From positions 152,489 through 216,488 of the forward strand of contig NZ_JAEUAN010000010.1 in NCBI RefSeq assembly GCF_019511445.1: 64,000 bases of DNA, given 5' to 3'. The stretch is from Aliirhizobium wenxiniae (GTDB taxonomy: Bacteria > Pseudomonadota > Alphaproteobacteria > Rhizobiales > Rhizobiaceae). Each line of letters begins with the position of its first letter. Positions within the stretch are counted from its first letter, which is position 1. Positions 34,687 through 43,386 of this stretch are shown here, piece after piece. The notes beneath the pieces were generated by a model, which did no database searches, had not been told where the DNA came from, and saw only the letters and a program-made list of their open reading frames with translations. Both the position numbers and the translations under genes were made by a program.

Positions 34687-34756
34687 TTAATTAAGCGCGC
34701 TTATCTAAGTCTGAGCCTTAATTAAATGGAGTGCGTCTTGTTTAAATAAGGTGCGC
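34687..34756. promoter_or_regulatory. AT-rich repeated motif in the divergent Fic promoter
   Basis: Three related blocks occur in about 70 bp: TTAATTAAGCGCGC (34687-34700), TTAATTAAATGGAGTGCG (34718-34735) and TTTAAATAAGGTGCGC (34741-34756). Each pairs an AT-palindrome with a GCGC-like tail. They lie 15-85 bp before the Fic start, where an autoregulatory site would be expected. Confidence 0.45.
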
Positions 34757-34771
34757 GGTTGATACTGGGGC

Positions 34772-35953
34772 ATGTCTGATTCCCAATCCAAACATCGCCT
34801 GGGTCGTTTCGTCGAGACGATCGCTGCCAGTGAAACAGTGCGGGCGTTCGTGCCTCCGCCATTGCCACCCGAGCCGGCGATTGATGTGCTTTCATTGCTG
34901 GAGCGTCTCAGCCTGGCAGAGCGCGCGCTGGGACGCTTGGATGGTATAACAATGCTGCTGCCGCGACAGGAGTTGTTTCTCTATATGTACGTCAGAAAGG
35001 AAGCTGTTCTTTCCTCGCAGATTGAAGGGACGCAGTCGACACTTTCCGATCTCTTGCGGTTCGAGACCGAAGCTCAAGCTGGACAGCCGGTTGATGATAT
35101 CCGTGAAGTCTCCAACTATGTTGACGCCATGATGTATGGTTTGGAACGACTGGAAACGCTGCCCATGTCGTTGCGCCTGATCCGAGAGATGCACGCCAGG
35201 CTCCTGCACAGTGGGCGAGGCGGCACCAAGGATCCAGGAGAGTTTCGCCGCTCGCAAAACTGGATTGGTGGTACGCGCCCCGGTAATGCACTCTTCGTGC
35301 CGCCACCCGTCACTGAGATGGCCGATTGCCTCAATGCATTCGAACGCTTTATGCATGATGAGCAATCCCAGTTGCCGGCACTAATCAAAGCTGGCCTGCT
35401 GCATGTGCAGTTCGAAACGATCCATCCGTTTCTCGACGGCAATGGCCGTATCGGCCGCCTGCTTGTAACCCTGTATCTGTGCATGAACGGCGTTCTGCGA
35501 AAGCCGCTGCTCTACCTCAGCCTCTATCTAAAGTCCCATCGGAGAGAATATTATCGGTTGCTGCAGGAGGTTCGCGAAAACGGAAACTGGGAAGCCTGGT
35601 TAGACTTTTTCCTCGCCGGCGTCGCCGACACTGCCAATCAGGCATTTGAGGCTGCCACTCAGATCGTTGATCTCTTCAAGGAAGATCGGGAGCGGATCAC
35701 GATGGAAAGTGATAGAGCAGGATCTGCTCTTCGCATTCACGAGCTTTTCCAGCAGAATCCTTTTCACACGGCGAACCAGATCGTTCAGATCACAGGTCTG
35801 TCCGCACCAACAGTCAACGCTGCACTCGCAGATCTGGAGCGATTGGGCATCGTTGATGAGGTAACCGGCCGCAGGCGTGGCCGTGTGTTCAGTTATCGAC
35901 GATACCTTGCAATCCTAAGCGAAGGCACTGATCCTCTGCCTCTCAGTTCATGA
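34772..35953 (+). CDS. Fic-family protein with N-terminal inhibitory helix and winged helix
   Basis: A 393-residue protein. The Fic motif HPFLDGNGRIGR is complete at 218-229, which predicts AMP (or other nucleotide) transfer to Ser/Thr/Tyr of a target protein. SSQIEG at 81-86 matches the inhibitory (S/T)xxxE(G/N) helix, placing it in class II with the brake in the same chain. The C-terminal ~75 residues form a winged helix (QNPFHTANQIVQITGLSAPT, then LADLERLGIVDEV), so it may also bind DNA and regulate itself. No separate antitoxin gene is needed or seen. The repeated AT-rich motif upstream is a candidate binding site. Confidence 0.88.
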   Translation: MSDSQSKHRLGRFVETIAASETVRAFVPPPLPPEPAIDVLSLLERLSLAERALGRLDGITMLLPRQELFLYMYVRKEAVLSSQIEGTQSTLSDLLRFETEAQAGQPVDDIREVSNYVDAMMYGLERLETLPMSLRLIREMHARLLHSGRGGTKDPGEFRRSQNWIGGTRPGNALFVPPPVTEMADCLNAFERFMHDEQSQLPALIKAGLLHVQFETIHPFLDGNGRIGRLLVTLYLCMNGVLRKPLLYLSLYLKSHRREYYRLLQEVRENGNWEAWLDFFLAGVADTANQAFEAATQIVDLFKEDRERITMESDRAGSALRIHELFQQNPFHTANQIVQITGLSAPTVNAALADLERLGIVDEVTGRRRGRVFSYRRYLAILSEGTDPLPLSS

Positions 35954-36127
35954 CGAATAAATGAGCCAAAGGTTCGATCTTCATCAAGACCTTAGATGTC
36001 AGAGTGCCAAAGCATAGCTTACCCTTGGCGTTGGCGTGCCACACATTCCCGGGCTATCCTTTTCCCGGGAAAGCGCTCTTATTCACGTGCTGCGTCTACC
36101 AACGTGTCCGCGAGGCGAACGACATCT

Positions 36128-36798
36128 TCATGTCGGGTGCGTCATGATGACAGACTGATGCGGAAGGCGGTCCGGCCTTGCGGTCGGCTTGACGAGGGCA
36201 AGCCGCGCCGCGTTGACGAGGTGACGGGTCTCAGGTGTCGATGGAGCATGGACCGGGATCAGGTCGGCATTTTTGAAGATCTCGTCGAGTTCAGCACGTC
36301 GGTTGCGAAGTGATCGAAAACCAGCACGTCCATCGCCGAGGCGACGCAACGCCTAGCCATAGCACACCCGATCCGCCCCAATCCTATAATGCCGGCAGTG
36401 CGCCCCCACAGCCCCTGATGGAATCCGTCGAAGAACCACTTGCCGCTTTTGACCATGGCATCACGCGGGCCGATGCGGCAAGCAAGCGTCAGTGCCATAG
36501 CAACAGGAATGTCAGCCTTGGTCGGCGCCTTGACGTCGACCTTGTCGTATCCGACGCCCCAGCGAGCGACGATTTTCAGATGAGGTGCAGTTTCAAGAAC
36601 ACGAGCCGTATAGGGCTCGCCGCCGGCGATCGTGGCGACGACACCATCCTTCAGCTTTTCGATCAGTTCTTCCTCGCTCGGAAGGCGGAAGGTCTCGTTG
36701 ACCTCGACGGTATAACCAGCCTCAACCAAGCGGGCGAACAGGGCATCGCCATTCTTGAACTGTTCGGTGTTGACCAGGATTTTTCGTGGTTCAGTCAT
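36128..36798 (-). pseudogene. Broken D-isomer 2-hydroxyacid dehydrogenase
   Basis: The N-terminal frame (36798 to about 36280) reads PHLKIVARWGVGYDKVDVKA and GRTAGIIGLGRIGCAMARRC, giving the cofactor loop GLGRIG. A segment of about 20 residues normally present between the VAMA and LACRIGPRDAM stretches is missing. A frameshift near 36280 moves reading to ELDEIFKNADLIPVHAPSTP, then ETRHLVN, after which homology stops. The catalytic Arg, Glu and His region is gone. At least three lesions mark a decayed gene, once related to phosphoglycerate-dehydrogenase-like enzymes. Confidence 0.8.
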
Positions 36799-36879
36799 GT
36801 CTGAATACTCGTTTGTAAATTAAGTCCGGGCAGTGGTTGTGTCGTTGGTTGTAGGTCGGCTGTTTGCGACCCTGGTGAT

Positions 36880-37625
36880 GAAGATCACCAGGACCGCTTC
36901 CACACCCTGCATCGAAGCCTCGCTGCGCAGGAGCCTGTCCGCGGCGATCATCAGCAGCGGCGTCAGCGCCATGGAGAAGATCACCACGGTGGTGAACAGC
37001 GCATTTTCGCGCTGATCGATCACCCCGCCGGCGGTTGCTGCTGCATAGAGCACGAAGGCGAACTCGCCGCCCTGCAGGAACATCGAGGTGCGGTGCACTG
37101 CCTGATGGCTGGAGCCACCGAACAGGCGGGCAACCCCATAGACTACCGCGCCCTTGGCGATGGTGAAGGCGACCAGCATGACGATGAGCAGCGCCCATTC
37201 GGCGGCTACGACAGAAAGATCGAGCGACATGCCAACGGCCATGAAGAACAGGCCCATCAGCAGTCCGCGAAACGGCTCGATATCGCTTTCGATCTGGTGG
37301 CGATAGCTCGAACTCGACAGTATCACGCCAGCGAGGAACGCGCCCATCGCCATGGATAGCCCGGCGCCGGCCATCAGCAGGGCCGCGCCCAGCACCACCA
37401 GCAGCGCGCCAGCCGTCATCACTTCCCGCGTTCTTGCCCGCGCCAGAAGCGCGAAGAACGGGTTCAGGCCCCATTTCGACACGCCAAGAGGAATGAGCAG
37501 AGCACCGAGCGCCATGCGACATCCATCCATCCCGACTGCCCGTCGGACAGTGGCGAGAGGAAAGCGACCACCGCCAGAAGCGGCACAATCATCAGGTCCT
37601 CGAAGAGCAGGATGGAGATCGACTT
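36880..37625 (-). pseudogene. Fragment of KefB-type K+/H+ antiporter
   Basis: The fragment begins KSISILLFEDLMIVPLLAVV and shifts frame near 37515. It continues through SMAMGAFLAGVILSSSSYRH, QIESDIEPFRGLLMGLFFMA and FLQGGEFAFVLYAAATAGGV, all hallmark CPA2/KefB sequence. It stops shortly after RLLRSEASMQGVEA, just where the regulatory TrkA-N domain should start. The first ~120 residues of the membrane domain are also missing. The long open frame that spans it is a chimera with the CusB fragment and not a real gene. Confidence 0.8.
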
Positions 37626-37870
37626 CTGCCCCTCGGGGAAGCAGCACGCCATCCGGATTGGGGAGTTCGATGCGGACCTTCGTTGTCCGCGTCTGCGTAT
37701 CGACCTGCGGGTAGATGAGATCAATCGTGCCTTGAAACGTCCGCCCGGGCAGGCTGCGAACGGTCAGTCGCACATTTGCACCGAGCCGCACGGAGGCTAG
37801 ATCATATTCCGAAAGATCAGCCAGCACCCACAGATGCGACATATCCGCGATGCGAAACAATTCTGGCTGA
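37626..37870 (-). pseudogene. Fragment of CusB-type RND efflux adaptor
   Basis: About 80 codons read PELFRIADMSHLWVLADLSE, then VRLTVRSLPGRTFQGTIDLI and IYPQVDTQTRTTKVRIELPN. This is the beta-barrel part of heavy-metal efflux periplasmic adaptors (CusB/CzcB). Both ends are cut: the 3' side runs straight into the KefB fragment, and the 5' side abuts an oppositely oriented CusA fragment. Confidence 0.78.
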
Positions 37871-38268
37871 TGTGGTGGCTCGGGTTCAATGCGTCGGTTG
37901 CGGGGGCCGTCGGTTTCATCGCCTTGGCGGGGGTTGCCGCGGAGACCGGTGTTATCATGCTGATCTATCTCGACCACGCCTTGAAGGAGCGGCGTGCTCT
38001 ATGCGCCAATGAGGGGCGGCGGCTGACGAGAGAGGACCTTCATCGCGCCATCATGGTCGGGGCTGTCGAACGGGTTCGCCCGAAGATGATGACTGTGGCG
38101 GCGATCATGGCGGGACTCCTGCCGATCCTGTGGAGTAGCGGGACGGGAGCGGAGATCATGCAGCGTATCGCGGTGCCGATGATCGGTGGCATGGTGTCCT
38201 CGACGCTGCTGACCCTGATCGTCATTCCGGCGATTTATGCCCTGGTGAAGGGGAGGGGGCTGTCATGA
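37861..38268 (+). pseudogene. C-terminal fragment of CusA-type RND metal efflux pump
   Basis: The last ~130 residues of a heavy-metal RND pump are present: WLMWWLGFNASVAGAVGFIA, GVAAETGVIMLIYLDHALKE, VGAVERVRPKMMTVAAIMAG and IAVPMIGGMVSSTLLTLIVI, ending at TGA 38266-38268. Nothing upstream continues the ~1040-residue protein. It lies head-to-head with the CusB fragment, although cusB and cusA normally run in the same direction, so an inversion or illegitimate join occurred at about 37860-37870. Confidence 0.82.
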
Positions 38269-38632
38269 TCTACGTGCAAAACTGATCCTGCTAATTTCGA
38301 CGCCACGGTCTCGAAACTTACTGTAGATCGGTGTGGCAAGCAGATGGGGAAAGATTACCAACGTTACAGATTCTGTTCCCATCAAAAGTTTAAGGCGTCG
38401 TGCAGCGTTTCCGCTTTCCGGCTAGTAATTTTACATCCACGAACATCTATAGCAGGTGTTGTGGTATGTCAGCGGCGCTTAAGCCTCGTTTCTTCCATTA
38501 CGACCGTGGCTTGCTCGTTGCGGTATCATTTCTCATTTATCTAGTAGCCGCAGAATGCCTGCTTCTGCGGTATTTCTTGTGTTTTTGGCGGGTATGTATT
38601 ACATAGCTTATCGAAAACTGGTGGTGATAGCG
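38269..38632 (+). other. Intergenic stretch with a terminator
   Basis: This 364-base stretch has no recognisable gene. A short frame at 38400-38606 encodes a hydrophobic stretch but runs through the terminator hairpin and has no evident start signal, so I do not call it. Confidence 0.45.
38548..38570 (+). terminator. Rho-independent-like terminator
   Basis: CCGCAGAA-N7-TTCTGCGG is a perfect 8-bp stem followed by TATTTCTTGTGTTTTT. It isolates the small gene at 38633 from the metal-efflux debris upstream. Confidence 0.7.
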
Positions 38633-38896
38633 ATGTCTAGCGTTGCTATTAAGGTACTGTCGACGGTGAACGCCCCTTACGGGACGAACCTTTCGGCTGA
38701 GCAACTCGCTTCGAAGATTTCGGATTTCGCGAGCGTTGAGAATTTCGATGCTTCAGCATTCTCGTTCTATTCCGAAGTGAAAGCCGACCTCCAGCACAAG
38801 TTTCTGGATGAGATGAAAATCGACCACGGAGCCGCATCCGAGATTGCCCAGAAATTCTCGCAACTAGCCGGATATCCCCTCGCCTTGGCCGCCTGA
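38633..38896 (+). CDS. Small protein upstream of AbiEii-like gene, possible partner
   Basis: An 87-residue soluble protein that I do not recognise. The ATG at 38633 is preferred because the longer frame crosses a terminator. It is helical in character (LSAEQLASKISDFASVENFD, then SEVKADLQHKFLDEMKIDHG). It ends 11 bases before a truncated nucleotidyltransferase of the AbiEii/AbiGii toxin type, the place where the cognate antitoxin or partner gene usually lies. It does not resemble the canonical AbiEi winged-helix antitoxin, so partner status is inferred from position only. Confidence 0.5.
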   Translation: MSSVAIKVLSTVNAPYGTNLSAEQLASKISDFASVENFDASAFSFYSEVKADLQHKFLDEMKIDHGAASEIAQKFSQLAGYPLALAA

Positions 38897-38907
38897 GGGC
38901 TGTCCTG

Positions 38908-39240
38908 ATGAGCCAATGGGAAAGTCTTTTCGACCAGTCTGTGTCGATTATCAATCAGGCAAACTCTTCTTTTAAACTTCTCGATAGCTGGACTTTCGGC
39001 GGCGGTACCGCCCTTATGCTCCAGATAAGCCATCGCGAAAGCTTTGATATCGACATCTTCATCGATGATCCACAGGTCCTCCCATATCTCAACCCGACGA
39101 CACATTTGTCACTGACGGCGCGTCCGAACGATGAGCACGGTCTGGCCTTTACGGCACTGTCTAGGTGGGTCACGCGTCTCTCGGGACAAGGGAAGAGCGA
39201 TTTCTTAGGAGATAGCTGCCGCGTCCCTTCTGCTGGGTGA
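38908..39240 (+). pseudogene. Truncated AbiEii/AbiGii-type nucleotidyltransferase toxin
   Basis: The first ~60 residues carry the nucleotidyltransferase core: LDSWTFGGGTALMLQISHRE, then SFDIDIFIDDPQVLPYLNP. GG-G-T-ALML and the D-x-D-x-F metal motif are as in DUF1814/AbiEii toxins. Intact relatives are about 250 residues or more. Here homology ends near residue 70, and the rest of the frame is antisense to the 3' end of the hydantoinase gene. It therefore looks cut by insertion of the hydantoinase module and is unlikely to be active. Confidence 0.72.
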
Positions 39241-40585
39241 GCAGTCCGTCCTTCACAATAGTCTCGCCACCCAAGAGCAGGTGCACCGGCCAACCACGCA
39301 CTTCCTGCCCCTCATAAGGCGTATAGTCGGCGCCGTGCTGCAGGATATCATTCGTCAGGGTAACTCTTTTGTCCGGGTCCCAAAGGGCAATGTCAGCATC
39401 GGCCCCGATCGCAATCGTGCCTTTGCGCGGGTAAAGCCCGTAAAGCTTGGCATGGTTGGTAGAGGTGACTGCAACAAACTGGTTGATGTCGATCCGACCC
39501 TTCATGACGCCTTCTGAAAACAGGATCGGTAGGCGCGTCGCCACGCCGGGAATGCCGTTCGGAATCCAACGGAAATGCCGCTTGCCTTTCTCGTTCAACT
39601 TTCCTTCCGGGGCATCGAAGCGGAAAGGGCAGTGATCGGATGAAAACAGATCGAACACGCCCTGTTCCAACCCCTCCCAGCAGGCTTCCTGGCTCGTCTT
39701 GTCACGCGGCGGTGGGGAGCAGACGTATTTGGCGCCTTCCATCTCTGTCTGGTCGAGATCATCGGCGGTCAGCATCAGATATTGCGGGCACGTCTCGCCT
39801 GCGATCTTTTGACCCCGCTGGCGGGCACGGCGGATTTCTTCCATCGCCTCGCGGTTCGAAACGTGGACGATGACGATCGGCACATCCACGATTTCGGCAA
39901 GCGAAAGCGCCCGGTGGGTGGCTTCGCGCTCGGCGGCGACAGGCCGCGTCGTGGCGTGGAATTTCGGCGCGAACTTGCCCTCCTCCTCATGCCGGCCGAT
40001 CAGGTAGCGGATCGCATCCTCGTTCTCGCAGTGAACCATGACGAGGGCGCCGGTGCGGCGTGCCGTATCCAGCGTCGCCAGGATTTCGTCGTCGCGCAGC
40101 CGTAGGCCTTCATAGGTCATGAAGACCTTAAGCGAGGTGTAGCCGTCCTCGACAAGCGCTGGCAGTTCCTGGCCGAGCACTTCAGGGGTTGGATCAGTGA
40201 TGACTAAATGGAAGGCAACGTCGACATGGCATTTGCCCTCCGCCTTGGCGTGATAGATCTTCAGCGCCTCTCGAAGTGACTGTCCCTTTTCCTGCATGCA
40301 AAAGGCCAGAACCGTGCTGTTTCCACCAATGGCAGCCGAGCGAGTGCCGCTGTCGAAATCGTCGGCCATCACGATGCCATCGCCGGAGGGCTGGTCGAGA
40401 TGGACATGGCTGTCGATACCGCCGGGCATCACGAAGAGGCCGGTGGCGTCGATCACCTCGTCGGCATCGGTCAGTTCGGCGGCAAGTGCGACGATACGAC
40501 CATCCTTGATGCCGACATCGCTGACGAATGTGTCGCTTGCCGTCACCACGGTTCCGTGCCTGATCACCGTATCGAAACGCATCAT
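39170..40585 (-). CDS. Dihydropyrimidinase / D-hydantoinase
   Basis: A 471-residue amidohydrolase. Zinc ligands are His60 and His62 (GGIDSHVHLDQP), the carboxylated Lys153 (SLKVFMTYEG) and further His in VMVHCEN and IVHVSNREAM; SSDHCPF supplies the catalytic Asp. It opens cyclic ureides (dihydropyrimidines, 5-substituted hydantoins) to N-carbamoyl amino acids. No N-carbamoyl amino-acid amidase is nearby. It is followed upstream on the same strand by a class V PLP enzyme and an amino-acid importer. The last ~70 bases overlap the ruined AbiEii frame on the other strand, and the C-terminal tail may be acquired sequence. Confidence 0.88.
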   Translation of the reverse strand: MMRFDTVIRHGTVVTASDTFVSDVGIKDGRIVALAAELTDADEVIDATGLFVMPGGIDSHVHLDQPSGDGIVMADDFDSGTRSAAIGGNSTVLAFCMQEKGQSLREALKIYHAKAEGKCHVDVAFHLVITDPTPEVLGQELPALVEDGYTSLKVFMTYEGLRLRDDEILATLDTARRTGALVMVHCENEDAIRYLIGRHEEEGKFAPKFHATTRPVAAEREATHRALSLAEIVDVPIVIVHVSNREAMEEIRRARQRGQKIAGETCPQYLMLTADDLDQTEMEGAKYVCSPPPRDKTSQEACWEGLEQGVFDLFSSDHCPFRFDAPEGKLNEKGKRHFRWIPNGIPGVATRLPILFSEGVMKGRIDINQFVAVTSTNHAKLYGLYPRKGTIAIGADADIALWDPDKRVTLTNDILQHGADYTPYEGQEVRGWPVHLLLGGETIVKDGLLTQQKGRGSYLLRNRSSLVPRDA

Positions 40586-40611
40586 TCCATGTCCTTGTTG
40601 CCGTTCACAGC

Positions 40612-41874
40612 TCAGCTTGCTTTCGCAAATCCCGCATCACCAGCCAGAATACGGTCAAGTGCTGCCGTGAAGCGATCGACCTCGTCCAGCGTGTTGTAAT
40701 GGACCATGGAAACGCGCAGCATGCCGCCATGGTCGGTCAGCCCAAGATACTCGGCAAGCCGTCTCGAATGGAAATCACCGAAACGCATGGCGATGTTTTC
40801 GCCGTCCATTGCCTTGCAGAGTTCGCCAGCTTCACGGCCATCGAAGCGGAAGGCAATTGTTGGCACGCGTGTTTCGTCCTGGTTGGCCTGCCCGACGATC
40901 CGGCAATCGTTTCTGGTGCGTAGGTAACTCAGGAGCCGTTCCGTCAGAAGGTTTTCCTGGGCGGTAATGGCTGCAAAGGCAGCTTCGATTTTCTGGCGCA
41001 CCGTGCCGGTCTCGCCCGCCTGTTCGCCGAGTGCGGTTAGATAATCAACGATGCCGCAGGTGGAGTAGGCCAGTTCATAGTTGGGATTGCCCGGTTCCAG
41101 CTTACCTGGCACTTTGTCCTTGCCGTAGAAATAATGGTAGAGCGTGTCGAGCTCGAGCAGCAGATCATATTTGCCATACATCAGCGCGTAATGTGGACCG
41201 TAGGTCTTGTAGAGGCTGAAGACGTAGTAATCGACGTCTAAGGCCTGCACGTCCACGGCGCGGTGCGGGGCATAGGCCACGGCATCGACGCAGATCTTTG
41301 CGCCACGCGCATGCACGAGATCGGCGATCTTTCGGATCGGATTAATCGATCCGAGAATGTTGGAAACGTGTGTTACGCAGACCAACTTGGTGCGATCGCT
41401 CATCAGCGGCGCCAGGTCGGCGAGATCGAGCGTCAGCGTGTCCTTGTTGAGCGGCCAGATCTTCAGTGTGATGCCGGCCTCTTTCAGCCGGTCCCAAGGG
41501 CCAATATTGGATTCGTGATCGCTGACCGTGACGACGATCTCGTCGCCTGGCGAAAGCTGGCTCTGCATCGCGCGGGCAAGGTTCTGCAGCAGTGCCGTGG
41601 TGGAATTGCCGAACACGATTTCTTCCGGGCGCGAAGCATTGACCAAGTTCATGGCAGCTGTCCGCGCTTCGTAGAGTGCTGCAGCTGCCGCCTGCGATAC
41701 GGCGTAGGAGCCGCCGATCTGCACGTTCTTTTCGATCAGAAACGTATTGATGCGCTCAAGCGCGCCTTTCACGATTTGCGATCCGCCCGCATTGTCGAAA
41801 TAGGTCCAGCCGCGGGACAGGCCCGGAAACTGGTTGCGCACGTAATCGAGGTCGAGCGGTGATGAGGTGGTCAT
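40612..41874 (-). CDS. Cysteine-desulfurase-like class V aminotransferase-fold enzyme
   Basis: A 420-residue PLP enzyme. The PLP lysine is Lys223 in FSLYKTYGPHYALMYG, the stacking His120 lies in VSDHESNIGPW and Asp197 in AKICVDAVAYAPHRAVDVQA. The N-terminus DYVRNQFPGLSRGWTYFDNA fits the cysteine-desulfurase-like (SufS-related) subgroup whose substrates are mostly unknown. Catalytic Cys near the C-terminus, typical of true desulfurases, is not obvious. Its place between the hydantoinase and an amino-acid ABC importer suggests action on the amino acid or N-carbamoyl derivative handled by them, for example C-S or amino-group chemistry. Confidence 0.85.
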   Translation of the reverse strand: MTTSSPLDLDYVRNQFPGLSRGWTYFDNAGGSQIVKGALERINTFLIEKNVQIGGSYAVSQAAAAALYEARTAAMNLVNASRPEEIVFGNSTTALLQNLARAMQSQLSPGDEIVVTVSDHESNIGPWDRLKEAGITLKIWPLNKDTLTLDLADLAPLMSDRTKLVCVTHVSNILGSINPIRKIADLVHARGAKICVDAVAYAPHRAVDVQALDVDYYVFSLYKTYGPHYALMYGKYDLLLELDTLYHYFYGKDKVPGKLEPGNPNYELAYSTCGIVDYLTALGEQAGETGTVRQKIEAAFAAITAQENLLTERLLSYLRTRNDCRIVGQANQDETRVPTIAFRFDGREAGELCKAMDGENIAMRFGDFHSRRLAEYLGLTDHGGMLRVSMVHYNTLDEVDRFTAALDRILAGDAGFAKAS

Positions 41875-41901
41875 TCCTGGGTCTCCCGAAAGGTCTTTTA
41901 T

Positions 41902-42651
41902 TCAGTGATTGAGAACGGCGCGAAGGAAGCCGCGCGTCCTTGCCTCTTTTGGATTGTCGAAAATGTCTGAAGGCTTGCCGGATTCGACTAACCTGCCGCC
42001 ATCCATGAAGATGACGCGGTCTGCCACCTGGCGGGCGAAGCCCATCTCGTGCGTGACAATCACCATGGTCACGCCGGTGCCCGCGAGCTTGCGCATGACG
42101 TCCAGCACTTCGCCGACCATTTCCGGATCGAGAGCCGATGTTGGCTCATCGAACAGCAGAACCCTTGGCTCCATGGCCAGCGCCCGGGCAATGGCCACAC
42201 GCTGCTGCTGACCGCCCGAGAGTTGGCCTGGAAATTTCTCTGCCTGCTCGGAAATGCCGACGCGAGCCAGAAGCTCGCGCGCCTTGCGTTCGGCGTCCGC
42301 TTCCGGCGTCTTTCGCACCCGAATGGGGGCGATCATGACGTTTCTCAAAACGGTCATATGCGGAAACAGGTTGAACGACTGGAACACCATGCCGACTTCG
42401 GCACGCACCTTGGCAAGGGCCGGGCCCGGTGCAACGCGAATGCCATCTACGGTGATGCTGCTATCTGGCTGAAACGCTTCCAGATGATTGATGCATCGAA
42501 TGAGCGTCGATTTGCCTGAACCGGAAGGGCCGATCACGCAGACGACCTCGCCTTCGGCCACATCGAGATCAATGCCGTGCAGCACGGTGAATGTGCCATA
42601 GGCTTTAGTCAGCCCGCGGATGGAAATCAGCGGGGAGGTCGTCTTTTCCAT
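41902..42651 (-). CDS. Amino-acid ABC importer ATPase
   Basis: A 249-residue ATPase of the polar amino-acid family: Walker [11 protein letters not shown]-loop [12 protein letters not shown], signature [15 protein letters not shown], Walker [16 protein letters not shown] and H-loop IVTHEMGFA. The start at 42651 ([19 protein letters not shown]) overlaps the permease stop. A much longer open frame upstream is only the shadow of that permease. Confidence 0.88.
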   Translation of the reverse strand: MEKTTSPLISIRGLTKAYGTFTVLHGIDLDVAEGEVVCVIGPSGSGKSTLIRCINHLEAFQPDSSITVDGIRVAPGPALAKVRAEVGMVFQSFNLFPHMTVLRNVMIAPIRVRKTPEADAERKARELLARVGISEQAEKFPGQLSGGQQQRVAIARALAMEPRVLLFDEPTSALDPEMVGEVLDVMRKLAGTGVTMVIVTHEMGFARQVADRVIFMDGGRLVESGKPSDIFDNPKEARTRGFLRAVLNH

Positions 42652-43322
42652 CAACGTTTCCCCCGATTGAAATGTCTTTCGAGACGGGTCACGACGGCAA
42701 CCATCGGCCAGAGCAGCGCGATGTAGATGAGGGCTGCACCGATCAGCGGCGTGGGGTTGGCGTTGAGCGCCTGGGCTTGCGTTGCCTGTTTCAACAAGTC
42801 TGGCATGGCTACGACCGAAGCAAGGGCGGTGTCTTTCATGACATTGATGCAATTGTTGGTAAGCGGGGGAATGACGATGCGGATAGCCTGCGGCAGTATG
42901 ATATCCACCATCGTGTTGCGGTTGGAGAGGCCAAGCGCTGCGGATGCTTCGAATTGCCCGTGGGGTACAGCCTCGATGCCAGCGCGAAAGATTTCGGCGG
43001 TATAGGCGGCGGACACCAAAGACAGCGCTGTGACGGCAGATAGAAACGGCGACAGCCGGATACCGACGAACGGAAGCGCGTAATAGACGACGATCAACAG
43101 CACCAGCAACGGGATAGACCGGAAGATGTCGATATAGACGCGGATCAGCAGCGTGAAAGCGGAGGGGGCATAAAGGCGTGCCACCGCCAGAAACAGACCG
43201 CCGACAAGACCGCAAAGGATGCTGGTAATCCCGATCTGAATGGTGACAACCAGCCCCCAGAGCAGCTGGGGCAGGCTGTTGAGAAATACGGGAATATTGA
43301 AGAAGGTATTGATGAGGTTCAT
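42651..43322 (-). CDS. Amino-acid ABC importer permease
   Basis: A 223-residue permease. The ATG at 43322 begins [40 protein letters not shown] is the family RxxPLLV motif and [20 protein letters not shown] the coupling loop. Only one permease gene is present, so it probably works as a homodimer. It lies between the binding-protein gene and the ATPase gene on the minus strand. Confidence 0.87.
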   Translation of the reverse strand: MNLINTFFNIPVFLNSLPQLLWGLVVTIQIGITSILCGLVGGLFLAVARLYAPSAFTLLIRVYIDIFRSIPLLVLLIVVYYALPFVGIRLSPFLSAVTALSLVSAAYTAEIFRAGIEAVPHGQFEASAALGLSNRNTMVDIILPQAIRIVIPPLTNNCINVMKDTALASVVAMPDLLKQATQAQALNANPTPLIGAALIYIALLWPMVAVVTRLERHFNRGKR

Positions 43323-43386
43323 GCCGGACAGGCCCCCTTGGCAATCTGGCGGGACACGAGTAGTCCCGCCGGATGCAATGCAAGCC

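Noticed and set aside
36060..36127. Minus-strand residues DVVRLADTLVDAARE ending in a stop, looking like a protein C-terminus
   Set aside because: Only fifteen residues are visible without any further matching sequence; too short to call a gene remnant.
36820..37977. A 385-codon open frame that could be taken as one membrane protein
   Set aside because: It is an in-frame chimera of a CusB fragment and a KefB fragment; neither part is complete, and the KefB part begins in another frame.
38400..38606. A 68-codon frame with a hydrophobic stretch
   Set aside because: It runs through a strong terminator hairpin, lacks a ribosome-binding site and resembles no family.
41902..43383. A 493-codon frame covering the ABC ATPase with a long N-terminal extension
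   Set aside because: The extension is the antiparallel or out-of-frame shadow of the permease gene; the ATPase begins at 42651.
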